A stretch of DNA of 64,000 bases, taken from assembly GCF_030244015.1 (NCBI RefSeq), contig NZ_JASSYX010000001.1, positions 1,178,001 to 1,242,000 of the forward strand, given 5' to 3'. The DNA is from Pedobacter ginsengisoli. Lineage in GTDB: Bacteria; Bacteroidota; Bacteroidia; Sphingobacteriales; Sphingobacteriaceae. A program made the position numbers and the translations under genes. Within the stretch, counting starts at the first letter, position 1. Each line of letters begins with the position of its first letter. This document shows positions 54,593 to 63,271 of this stretch, in pieces. The notes under the pieces were generated by a model that searched no databases, was not told where the DNA came from, and saw only the letters and a list, made by a program, of their open reading frames with translations.

Positions 54593-56299
54593 TTATGGGG
54601 ATAGTTCTTCAGCGAAATTAAGGAAAGAAGATTTACTTATGGCCCAGTTTGGGGCAGCTACTTTACCCCATACCTTTGGATTGTCGACAAAGTTGAAGTA
54701 AGAAATACCATATATGCTGGAATGCTTTTTGATTTTTTTTGCGGCTTCGATCAACCACTTGTTCTGGAATTTATTTGATCCTTTAACACCAAACTCTGTT
54801 ATAAAAAAAGGTTTATCTACCAACCTCATCCTATACGATTTCCGGTTGAAAATTTGCTCGAAAGATTCTTGAGCCGAGGGGTCTGTAATATTCTTGTCGG
54901 GTAATCCATAAACTGCGAAGCTGATATAATCCACCACATCATTTCCAGGCCACCATTCAAGAGATCCTCTATCTCCCGCCGGCCCCCATATTCTTTTTAT
55001 GTTGGAGGAAAGAATATTTTTTTCGAAGGTCATAAAATACCTGTATGCCTTTATATAATCCACAGGATCCTGGCTTTGCCAGGAATACCGATGGATCGGG
55101 ATTTCCATTTCATGTGCGAATCTTAAATAAACAGTTCCTTTTGCTTTAGAAACAGCTTTATATATCTTCCCGATCGCCTCATCATATTTACCAAGCGTCA
55201 TTCTATTCAAAACATTCGCATCTGTTTTCCATTTGATTCCCCTCCAGGGTTCAATCGTTAATAAGGCATTATGGCTTCTGCGATTAATCTGATCGATTTG
55301 ACGTTCCAATGAGCCATCTTCGACGTTACTCCAGTCTATAAAAAGATGTTCAATTGAAATATTGTGTTCGTTTATTAACAACCCTTTAGGATCATACACT
55401 CCGATCAGCGGCGCCTTGCCTACTGCATGATCAGTTTTGTTAACAGATTGGTTTCTTAATAATTCCCCGGCGTATAAGATGTATTTGTTTTCCTCTATGC
55501 TTTTGATTGCTGTATCAAGAGACATGCTGTCAGACTTGCTGAATTTATTTGGTGAGGCGCCTGCGATAATCAGTGGCTTATTCATAAATCTCATTCTTAA
55601 TATTTTGCCTTTTATCACCGAGGCCATACTTGAGCTCCGCGGATATGCATTTGTTTGAGATTCTGACTTGCTGTTGAGTATAATGTGAATGCCATCTACG
55701 GAGTCATCGCCAGGGTAGTATTCATCCGCTCCGGGATAGCCCGCGGTGCCCCATATTACTTTAACCATGGGGCAAATCTCTTTAACTACTTTTGAAAAAT
55801 GACGAAAAGCGTCAATATACAATATAGGTGACTGATATTGCCACGGAAAATTTTTTACCGGTACCTCCATTTCAGGATTGAAGGAAAGATACACATTGTC
55901 CTGAATGTCTAACAAGCTACGACAAAAGATCCTGATTTTTTCATCGTAATCACCGCCGATCATATTTTCTAAAGGGCCGGATGTACCTTTAATTCCAAAA
56001 CGTCCAGTATCCCAGGTCTCAATCGTTATCATTAAATGAGTGTAACGGGAGACGGAATCCTTAAGGCTTAATTTCAAAAACTCTTTATTCGGATCCCGCC
56101 ATCTGATTAGTAGGTTTGCACCGGGAATCTTTAAGTGATTTCCTGCCGCTATTGACGGAGGGGTATACGTGCTTAATACATTTGTGCGACTCGATTCTAT
56201 GATACTCCGATCACTTTTATGTAAGTTGTGCCAGACAAGGGTACACAAGCCAACTGCAACAATAAAGAACAGAATGTAAATAATATATTTTCTTCTCAT
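54593..56299 (-). CDS. membrane-anchored protein with tandem GH26-like domains
   Basis: A 568-residue protein with a single N-terminal helix (residues 5-24) as signal anchor. Domain 1 (about 45-290) has YLSFNPEMEVP with E143, but the nucleophile site reads PLIIAGASP instead of ITEFG, so it is probably inactive. Domain 2 (about 310-565) has YLRFAHEMEIPIHRYSW (E397) and FFITEFGVKG (E502), both catalytic glutamates of GH26 enzymes. The first may bind the glycan. It is the last gene of a minus-strand operon with T9SS genes and converges tail to tail with the GT2-GH26 fusion. Confidence 0.88.
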   Translation of the reverse strand: MRRKYIIYILFFIVAVGLCTLVWHNLHKSDRSIIESSRTNVLSTYTPPSIAAGNHLKIPGANLLIRWRDPNKEFLKLSLKDSVSRYTHLMITIETWDTGRFGIKGTSGPLENMIGGDYDEKIRIFCRSLLDIQDNVYLSFNPEMEVPVKNFPWQYQSPILYIDAFRHFSKVVKEICPMVKVIWGTAGYPGADEYYPGDDSVDGIHIILNSKSESQTNAYPRSSSMASVIKGKILRMRFMNKPLIIAGASPNKFSKSDSMSLDTAIKSIEENKYILYAGELLRNQSVNKTDHAVGKAPLIGVYDPKGLLINEHNISIEHLFIDWSNVEDGSLERQIDQINRRSHNALLTIEPWRGIKWKTDANVLNRMTLGKYDEAIGKIYKAVSKAKGTVYLRFAHEMEIPIHRYSWQSQDPVDYIKAYRYFMTFEKNILSSNIKRIWGPAGDRGSLEWWPGNDVVDYISFAVYGLPDKNITDPSAQESFEQIFNRKSYRMRLVDKPFFITEFGVKGSNKFQNKWLIEAAKKIKKHSSIYGISYFNFVDNPKVWGKVAAPNWAISKSSFLNFAEELSP

Positions 56300-56337
56300 G
56301 TCAGAAGATTTTATGACCTCTCGCTAATATAGCGAGG

Positions 56338-58476
56338 TTATCTTTCATTACAATTTTGCCTGGTTATGTTCACACCATTTAAAATGACATCAAATTCTGT
56401 ACGTCTGTTTAATTGCTGATCTTCCTCTGAGCAAGGCACATCGTCATAACAACGATTTACCAGCCTTGTTTTACCATAATATTCTACTTTTACCCGATCC
56501 GGAGCTATTCCTTTTGATATGAGGTATGCCTTTGCCGATTCGCCTCTTCTCAAGGATAAATTTCTGTTGTATATTTCAGAGGCCCTTGTATCGCAATGGC
56601 TCGAGGTAATGACTGATATATCAGGATATTTTTTCATTAGTATAGCCAGTTCATCCAAAGCAGGCCTCGCATTAGCCCGGATCTCACTCCGATCCAGATC
56701 ATAATAAATATTATTTACAAAGAATACTTTTTTTAAGGAATCGCAATTGCTGAGGACATATTGTTGCGGACTCTCTGTTTTATTTAAACGAATGTTTAGC
56801 TTAATTGTCGAATCCTGCACAATGCCGACCGAAGTTACAAAGCCGAGCTGATTCACATATCCTATTTTTTGCGCCGTAGTTTCATAATCTGTTTCCAGGG
56901 AAATTTCCTTTCTGAATTCGCCTTTATTATTTACTTTTAAAGTGTCAGTTCCGTCCAAATGTCTCAACAGTAAACGGCTTCCCCCCAAGGGCAGTCTGGT
57001 CCTGGCGTCAGTAATTGTTCCTTCTAAGAGAACCATATGCTGACTTCTTTTAAACTCGTAAATATCATCATCACCTCTTCTGTTAGAACTGAAGAAGCCG
57101 CTTTTGCCATCAGCTGCCCTGATCATTGCAAAATCATCGGTCGGCGAATTAATCGGAGCGCCGAGGTTTTTCATTGCTGATACTGGCTTCATTTCCTTTA
57201 ATGCTACTTCAAAAAGATCTAAGCCGCCCAAACCTGGATGACCGGTAGACGCAAAAATTAAAGTCCCGTTTTTGTCCAGATCAGGAAACATTTCATCACC
57301 CTCGGTATTAATTTGCTTGCCTAAATTCAGGGGCTGTGTCCATTGCCCGTTTCCGGATCTGACACAGTAATAGAGATCGCTTCCGCCGTAGCCGCCGGGC
57401 CTGTCAGAAGTAAAAACCAAAATATTTCCATCTCTGCTCAATGTGGGATGTCCGGTCGAATATTCATTGCTGTTATAAGTAAACTCTGTAATTTTTGTAA
57501 GGTTTTTTCCGGAAGCTATATAGAGCTTCAATTTATTTATTCTGTCCTTGCTGGTCTGTTTGTTGCCTGGAGTATAGTTGTTGCGTGTGAAGATGATAGA
57601 ACCATCCGGAAATACAGCTGCGGCTCCTTCATGAAACCTGGTGTTGATATTTCCTCTTACCGGTTTAACAGAGATCTGTTTTTGAAGCATTACCGCAATC
57701 GTATCCCGCTGAAGGGCAGGAGTATATTGAACGAGGGTTTTGGTGTCATTGCTTGTTGGAGCAGTATCGTCATCATTAAAACGCAGATCTTTTAATTGAT
57801 CTTTTTTTGCGGCTCCTATTAAACTGTCGGGATTTACCGTTTTTATGTCTTTTAAACTAACAACCGAAAATATATTGGAGAATGGCGTGTTGTTCCAAAG
57901 AAAAATGCCTGTTCCGGGTTTGAAATTTTGTCTGTTACTGGTAAAAAGCAAGCCATCTTTATAATATACAGGTGCATAGTCAGAGCCCTGAGAATTAATA
58001 TTCAGGTAGGAAATTTTCCAGTTGCCCTGGTTCTTATTTAAATTGCTGATGTTAGTCCTTGCAAAAACGGCGGCTCTTTTATCTTTAGGAACCAATGTAA
58101 GGTATTTTCTATACCACTTTTCTGAACGTTCGTATTGCTGTTTGTTTGCCAGTACCTCCGCATAATAAAGCGCCCATTCAGGTTTAATATTTTTCTGAAG
58201 GCCTAATTTCTCATACCACTTTAGCGCCTGGTCATAATTTTTTATCATTCTGTAACTGTAAGCGATCATTTCCTGGGCATTTACGTTTGCAGAATCAGTT
58301 TTCAGTATTTCGCTTAATTTGTTTATAGCGCTTATATACCTTAAAGATTTAAATTCATCTGTTGCTTGTGTTACTGCAGAAGATTGTTTAATGTTAGACT
58401 GGGCATATCCGTTTTTAATTAAACAGGATATCAAAATCAGTGCACCGGAAAAGGCAATTGTTATATTCAATTTCAT
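56338..58476 (-). CDS. OmpA-family protein with TPR and PD40 propeller (PorE-like)
   Basis: A 712-residue exported protein. A signal segment with LISC near residue 18 may be a lipobox. TPR-like helices (about 35-130), PD40/WD40-like repeats (FTSNRQN, FTRNNY, VFTSDRPGGYGGSDLYY, FASTGHPGLGGLDLFEV, about 150-480), a carboxypeptidase-regulatory-like domain (about 485-560), and an OmpA domain (VITSSHCDTRASEIYN) follow. This layout matches proteins that accompany PorP/SprF and link the T9SS machine to peptidoglycan. It is encoded 2 bp after the PorP/SprF gene. Confidence 0.92.
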   Translation of the reverse strand: MKLNITIAFSGALILISCLIKNGYAQSNIKQSSAVTQATDEFKSLRYISAINKLSEILKTDSANVNAQEMIAYSYRMIKNYDQALKWYEKLGLQKNIKPEWALYYAEVLANKQQYERSEKWYRKYLTLVPKDKRAAVFARTNISNLNKNQGNWKISYLNINSQGSDYAPVYYKDGLLFTSNRQNFKPGTGIFLWNNTPFSNIFSVVSLKDIKTVNPDSLIGAAKKDQLKDLRFNDDDTAPTSNDTKTLVQYTPALQRDTIAVMLQKQISVKPVRGNINTRFHEGAAAVFPDGSIIFTRNNYTPGNKQTSKDRINKLKLYIASGKNLTKITEFTYNSNEYSTGHPTLSRDGNILVFTSDRPGGYGGSDLYYCVRSGNGQWTQPLNLGKQINTEGDEMFPDLDKNGTLIFASTGHPGLGGLDLFEVALKEMKPVSAMKNLGAPINSPTDDFAMIRAADGKSGFFSSNRRGDDDIYEFKRSQHMVLLEGTITDARTRLPLGGSRLLLRHLDGTDTLKVNNKGEFRKEISLETDYETTAQKIGYVNQLGFVTSVGIVQDSTIKLNIRLNKTESPQQYVLSNCDSLKKVFFVNNIYYDLDRSEIRANARPALDELAILMKKYPDISVITSSHCDTRASEIYNRNLSLRRGESAKAYLISKGIAPDRVKVEYYGKTRLVNRCYDDVPCSEEDQQLNRRTEFDVILNGVNITRQNCNER

Positions 58477-58478
58477 GT

Positions 58479-59405
58479 TTAAAAAAATCTTGGAGATAAA
58501 ATTTTTCCTGATTCGAAGCCAAATTCATAGCGCAGCATAATTTCATGACTTCCGGAATTGAAATTCTGTAAACGCGTTACACTATGATCGTAACTATATC
58601 CGATACGTATATTTGGTGTGACCTGAAGTTCAATTAAACCGGAAATGTCTGCATTTGTGCGATACTGGGCCCCGACACCGACAACGTTCTTTACCCAAAG
58701 AGTAGCATTAAGATCCGCTTCAATAGGAGCTCCTTTAACTCCTTTGATAAGAAAAGACGGCTTAAGATCAAAATCATCGGATAATGGGAGAACATAACCG
58801 GAAGCAAGAAACATATGGATTTCCTGTTTACCGCTGAGCCTTGTTCCGTTATCATCGGAAAGATCGTTGGGTATCAGATCCTGCAGAGATATGCCTAAAT
58901 AAAACCGGTCACTATTATAGTAGACGCCAGTACCAAAATTAAATAATGTTTTATTGATGTTGGTGGCAAAAGCCGGATCAAGCCCCTGGTTTGATCCAAG
59001 CGAAACCTCTGTAAGATTGACTTTAAACTGATTAATATTGGTCTGAAGACCAAAACTTAGTGAACCTTTGTCCATACGGATTCTGTAAGCAGCACTCAAA
59101 GAAGCGCCATTTGTCTGGGTTTTACCCAGTTTATCGGAATATAATTGTGCGCCAAGACCTATTTTTTTGTTCAGGAACGGAGCATCGGCCGATAGGGTAC
59201 CTGTTTTCGGTGCACCTTCTATTCCTGACCACTGATTTCGATATAGTGAGGTAATTGAAACAACGTTTCTGCTTCCGGCGTAAGCAGGATTAATTGCCAG
59301 TGTATTAAACATATATTGCGTATACATCGGATTTTGCTGTGCTTTCAAACTATTTCCAATAAGAATTGAAATTGCACAATATATAATTAGTTTAATTTTT
59401 TTCAT
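58479..59405 (-). CDS. PorP/SprF-family T9SS outer-membrane protein
   Basis: A 308-residue protein with a signal peptide ending near LKAQ. QQNPMYTQYMFNTLAINPAY is the family N-terminal signature, and the C-terminal part forms a beta-barrel ending MLRYEFGFESGKILSPRFF. Such proteins tether T9SS-secreted adhesins with a type-B C-terminal domain to the cell surface. It lies between the adhesin and PD40/OmpA genes with 2-bp gaps on both sides, a tight three-gene unit typical of this system. Confidence 0.95.
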   Translation of the reverse strand: MKKIKLIIYCAISILIGNSLKAQQNPMYTQYMFNTLAINPAYAGSRNVVSITSLYRNQWSGIEGAPKTGTLSADAPFLNKKIGLGAQLYSDKLGKTQTNGASLSAAYRIRMDKGSLSFGLQTNINQFKVNLTEVSLGSNQGLDPAFATNINKTLFNFGTGVYYNSDRFYLGISLQDLIPNDLSDDNGTRLSGKQEIHMFLASGYVLPLSDDFDLKPSFLIKGVKGAPIEADLNATLWVKNVVGVGAQYRTNADISGLIELQVTPNIRIGYSYDHSVTRLQNFNSGSHEIMLRYEFGFESGKILSPRFF

Positions 59406-59407
59406 TT

Positions 59408-62227
59408 TTATCTGCTAATCGTTAGATAACCAACACGTCTCTCTTTGCCATTTATAATAATTATGTAATAGTAAGTGCCGGCCGGTACTTCATTTCCTAC
59501 ATAAATTCCTTCAGTAGTTTTTCCATTCCAGTTATTTTTATAATCTGCTGAACGGTAAATCCTGTTGGCCCATCTGTTATAAATCTCCAAATTGATCAGT
59601 TTACCCTGACTGTTTTCGATCGTAAAGAAATCATTTATGCCGTCCCCATTTGGAGAAAAACCACCAGGAATAATTATGTCCTGAGCTGTTAAAACCGCAG
59701 GTGTAGGGATGGATGGAGAATAATCGCCGGGAGTAACCGGGTCCGGATTCAGACCATTTGTGGACTGGTCATTTGTTTCACCACCATCGCTTTCGGAAAG
59801 CCCCTTTGTAAATGCTGTATTGTTGAAGGTCCCGCCATCAACAATTCCTATCGTAACCTCCAGTTCAACGATTAATTTGAATTTAGCCTGTATCATACTG
59901 GAAGGAAGCAGCATTTCTTTTATTTGTTTTCCGTCATACGATTGATTGATAGCCAAAGTTCCTGAACCTGTTAATTTCCGAATGATGATAGAAGCTCCGG
60001 GAAAAGCCGTGCCGAGATCATCAACTAAACTTACATTCTTAATCTGGATGTCTCCGAAATTGACAATTGTAAATACATATTTTAGATCATAACTGCCGTC
60101 AAGATTTTTCGTAATCGCAGTTAATGCTTTCGCTAAACCAATACGCGCTGGTATTTTGACAGAAAGATTCACCCGACCTGGCGTTGATTCGGCTCCATTA
60201 CAGTCTCTTATGATGTAAGTGAAATCATCGGCACCACTGTAATCCGGATCGGCCGTATATAAAACCTCTGCAGTAACAGGATTTACAGTAACTGTGCCAT
60301 GCTTTGGCTGACTGGTAATAATAATAGTACCACATGCAGGTGGAATAATATCTATTTTCTTTGGCCGGCCTGAAATTGCATCAGCGGAGATGTCAGGAGC
60401 TACAGGTTTAGGTGAATTTATTGCGATAGTTACTATGGCAGTATTTGATTCCGCACCGTAGTCATCCTTAATTGTATAGACAAAAGAGTCAAATCCGCTA
60501 TAACCATCTTCCGGTCTGTAAGTTACTGTTCCTGTCACAGGATCAGTAACTAAGGAGCCATGCAGCGGTTGGCTCTTAATTAATACGCTTGACTTATCGA
60601 TCGTTGTATTACCGTTTGCATCTATGTCATTAATTAATACAGGAAGAGCGATGAAGGTATTTAAAGATGTTGTAAAAACATCATCATTGGCAACAGGAAT
60701 ATTGTTGATTGTGATTTGAACGTCATCCGTCACCTCACAGCCTCCTGCAGATTTAACTGTCCATCTAAAAATATAAATTCCTCCTGTCAGGTTCGTCACC
60801 GTAGTATTATTCGTTGCAGAATTTGTAAAAACAGCAGTATTAGGTCCGGAAACCTGGGTCCATATTCCCTGACCAGCAGAAGGAACGCTTGCCTCCAGGA
60901 AGAATGCGGCCGGCACAGCACTCACATTTACCAGTTTATCCGGTCCTGCATTAACCGAAACAGGAAGTGAAGCATAAGTCAATGAAATGGCTGCGACATT
61001 GGATTCCTTACCATAACTATCCTTGACGGTATAGTTCGCGGTGGCAAGACCCGTAAAAGATGCTTCAGGAGTGAAGAGTACCAGTCCCTGCTGATCCAGG
61101 CTAAAGATACCTTTATTCTGAACGCTGTAAGTACTTTGAATACCAATAGTTAACGGATCAAGATCAATAGAAGAGGTGACAATTATTCCACCGTCATTAT
61201 TAGACACGTCATTCGCAAAAACATTTATTGAAGTTGTTTTTCCCTGACATACAATAGCCTCATCATTAACTGCAGTGGGGCTGACAAAGCGGTCCTTCTT
61301 ATAGATATCAATTATTACATTCCTGATCTCATGAAAATTAGTTTGGTTGCCGGTTGAAGAAGCCAGCCCATATCGTAAAGTAGCCGGAGCGGTTTCAGGA
61401 TAATAGAAATTGTCAATTACAGTGGAAGTAACCATAGGGGATCCACCTCTGGTTATTCTTACTGTAATATTATATCCACCGGCTGGGTTTGGTACCAAAT
61501 CCAGATAAACCTTTCTGTATCCCTGATTTGTAGCAATTGGTTGCCGGGCACCCGAACTGCCAACCAGGCTAAACCCCGGTACGCCGTTCACAGGGTCAGC
61601 AGTCCTGACAGTCGTCAGAAATTTATAATTTTCCGGCGTCAGGCCAGAGCCGTTACCCTTCCCCCTTAAAGTTACAGATCCGGGCCTTAAACCCGGAATT
61701 CCTCCCTGACGTCCCTCGGTAGGATTAGAAAAGTTCCCGAACTCATCTAAGCCGATGGCCAGATAGCCTTTACTCACACCAGGAGATATGGGATTCGTGG
61801 TGTTGATTTGTGCATATCCCAGCGATCCCCCAAATCCTCCGATAACAAAGGGAGAAGCCGTTGCATCGAATAAGAAAAAACTTATACCGTCGGCTCCGTT
61901 TCCCCCATAAATGTAATACTCAAATTCGGCGCTCAAGCCTTCTGTAGACGGAAAGTTTGCATTGCTATAAATATAACCTTTTTGGTTTTTTGTGTTGTTA
62001 GTCAATCGCAGGTAGCCTTCTCCGTTTGCGTCCAGCGGCGTTCCAGTATGTGCTCCAGCCTCATATCCGCTTCCCCCGGCGGTTAAAAATGCCGAAGGGG
62101 CTCCCCCAAAAGTAATTCCGGTTGCGGTGGCCCCCCTGAAACTTTCTATATAAGGAAATTGTGCAGAAACATCTGCAACAATAAAGAAGAATACAAGAAA
62201 TAGAGCAATTTGTAATTGTTTTATCAT
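59408..62227 (-). CDS. T9SS-secreted adhesin with lectin-like and Ig/cadherin-like domains
   Basis: A 939-residue protein. A signal peptide (to about residue 22) precedes an L-type-lectin-like beta-sandwich (about 25-280; EFEYYIYGGNGADGISFFLF and GFGGSLGYAQI). Ig/cadherin-like units follow, with the PVANDDVFTTSLNTFIALPV and YRPEDGYSGFDSFVYTIKDD repeat pattern, then a DUF11-like domain (about 700-830) and a gliding-motility-type C-terminal sorting domain (IIPGGFSPNGDGINDFFTIE and RVGYLTISR). It is probably surface-displayed and glycan-binding. It is the first gene of the minus-strand operon. Confidence 0.93.
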   Translation of the reverse strand: MIKQLQIALFLVFFFIVADVSAQFPYIESFRGATATGITFGGAPSAFLTAGGSGYEAGAHTGTPLDANGEGYLRLTNNTKNQKGYIYSNANFPSTEGLSAEFEYYIYGGNGADGISFFLFDATASPFVIGGFGGSLGYAQINTTNPISPGVSKGYLAIGLDEFGNFSNPTEGRQGGIPGLRPGSVTLRGKGNGSGLTPENYKFLTTVRTADPVNGVPGFSLVGSSGARQPIATNQGYRKVYLDLVPNPAGGYNITVRITRGGSPMVTSTVIDNFYYPETAPATLRYGLASSTGNQTNFHEIRNVIIDIYKKDRFVSPTAVNDEAIVCQGKTTSINVFANDVSNNDGGIIVTSSIDLDPLTIGIQSTYSVQNKGIFSLDQQGLVLFTPEASFTGLATANYTVKDSYGKESNVAAISLTYASLPVSVNAGPDKLVNVSAVPAAFFLEASVPSAGQGIWTQVSGPNTAVFTNSATNNTTVTNLTGGIYIFRWTVKSAGGCEVTDDVQITINNIPVANDDVFTTSLNTFIALPVLINDIDANGNTTIDKSSVLIKSQPLHGSLVTDPVTGTVTYRPEDGYSGFDSFVYTIKDDYGAESNTAIVTIAINSPKPVAPDISADAISGRPKKIDIIPPACGTIIITSQPKHGTVTVNPVTAEVLYTADPDYSGADDFTYIIRDCNGAESTPGRVNLSVKIPARIGLAKALTAITKNLDGSYDLKYVFTIVNFGDIQIKNVSLVDDLGTAFPGASIIIRKLTGSGTLAINQSYDGKQIKEMLLPSSMIQAKFKLIVELEVTIGIVDGGTFNNTAFTKGLSESDGGETNDQSTNGLNPDPVTPGDYSPSIPTPAVLTAQDIIIPGGFSPNGDGINDFFTIENSQGKLINLEIYNRWANRIYRSADYKNNWNGKTTEGIYVGNEVPAGTYYYIIIINGKERRVGYLTISR

Positions 62228-62581
62228 ATTGTTGGCGAAAATACAGATATACGGGTCAAATTATAATTTGTCTAAAAATACACATCAAAGTAAACAAAAA
62301 TAACGCCATCAGAAATTGTGAACGATGGAAGCTGTTAATTGAGTTTAAACCGACATTATTTCGGTGAATTCAGTGGTTAACAGATCAACTTAAAAATCTT
62401 ATCGGGTAAAAATTTCTCAATGCGTGTAAGTTTGTTCTCATTTAAACTGTTTAAATTGGCTTTAGACTTGCAAAGGCCTTTGGTACAGTCTTGGTTATTG
62501 GATAATAGTTTAAATGATTCTTTACGTTTCACTTATTTCTTTATTTTTACTGTTTTAACAAGCTAATTGTACAAAATATAT
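62228..62581. other. 354-bp AT-rich divergent intergenic region
   Basis: It separates the T9SS operon from the TolC-like gene and should hold promoters for both. A 14-bp perfect palindrome CAAATTATAATTTG lies at 62257-62270, close to the adhesin start. TATTTTTG (minus, 62295-62302) and TAAGTTTG (plus, 62427-62434) fit the -7 consensus, but neither has a TTG at the right distance. No gene or RNA was seen. Confidence 0.45.
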
Positions 62582-63271
62582 ATGAACTTAAAAAAAGGTA
62601 TTGCAATAGTTAGTTTTGTATTTCTTAGTACCGCACAGGCAAAATCCCAGGAAAGTATGCTCAGCGATTTTTCTTATCTTTATATGGAAAAATTAATTGC
62701 TGTAGCTAAGGAAAACTATCCAAAATATAAAACCTTTGATCATCAGATAAATATAGCGAAATATAATCTTAATCAGCAGAAGAGTTCATGGCTCGATCCC
62801 TTTTCGTTTTCATATATTTACAGGTCAAACAGTAATGCCGTAAACAGTTTGGACGATAATGTAAACCTGCTTTTAAGCGGGTATCAATTTGGAGTTACCA
62901 TAAGTCCCGGTTTTTTTCTAAAAAAACCATCCACCATAAGAGCGGCTAAAGAAGAGCTTAAACTTGCTCAGCTCTCAAAAGCAGAATATGATTTAATGTT
63001 GGAATCGGAGGTTAAAAATCGTTATCTTGTATACCTGCAGAGCTATAATATTTTGAAAATAAGAACAAAAGCGGTGTTGGATGTGGAATCCTCTTTTAAG
63101 TTGATTAAGGCGAGGTATGAAAGGAATGAAGTTTCTTTTCAGGATTATAATAATGGGTCAATAGCATTGTCTTCGGCTTATGAGGGCCGGATTACCGCTG
63201 AGAGTAATTTGAGTACAGCAAAGGTAGCGCTGGAAACTTTATTGACAAAGAAACTGGAAGAAATAAAATAG
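62582..63271 (+). CDS. half-length TolC-family outer-membrane protein
   Basis: A 229-residue exported protein starting at 62582 (MNLKKGIAIVSF), with a signal peptide ending near KSQ. The helices QQKSSWLDPFSFSYIY and RYLVYLQSYNILKIRTKAVL and the TolC-like spacing of KARYERNEVSFQDYNNG match one repeat of the TolC/OEP fold, about half the usual length of 400-450 residues. It might assemble as a larger oligomer. It lies 0 bp before the Wzz-like gene, which suggests export of polysaccharide across the outer membrane. Confidence 0.8.
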   Translation: MNLKKGIAIVSFVFLSTAQAKSQESMLSDFSYLYMEKLIAVAKENYPKYKTFDHQINIAKYNLNQQKSSWLDPFSFSYIYRSNSNAVNSLDDNVNLLLSGYQFGVTISPGFFLKKPSTIRAAKEELKLAQLSKAEYDLMLESEVKNRYLVYLQSYNILKIRTKAVLDVESSFKLIKARYERNEVSFQDYNNGSIALSSAYEGRITAESNLSTAKVALETLLTKKLEEIK

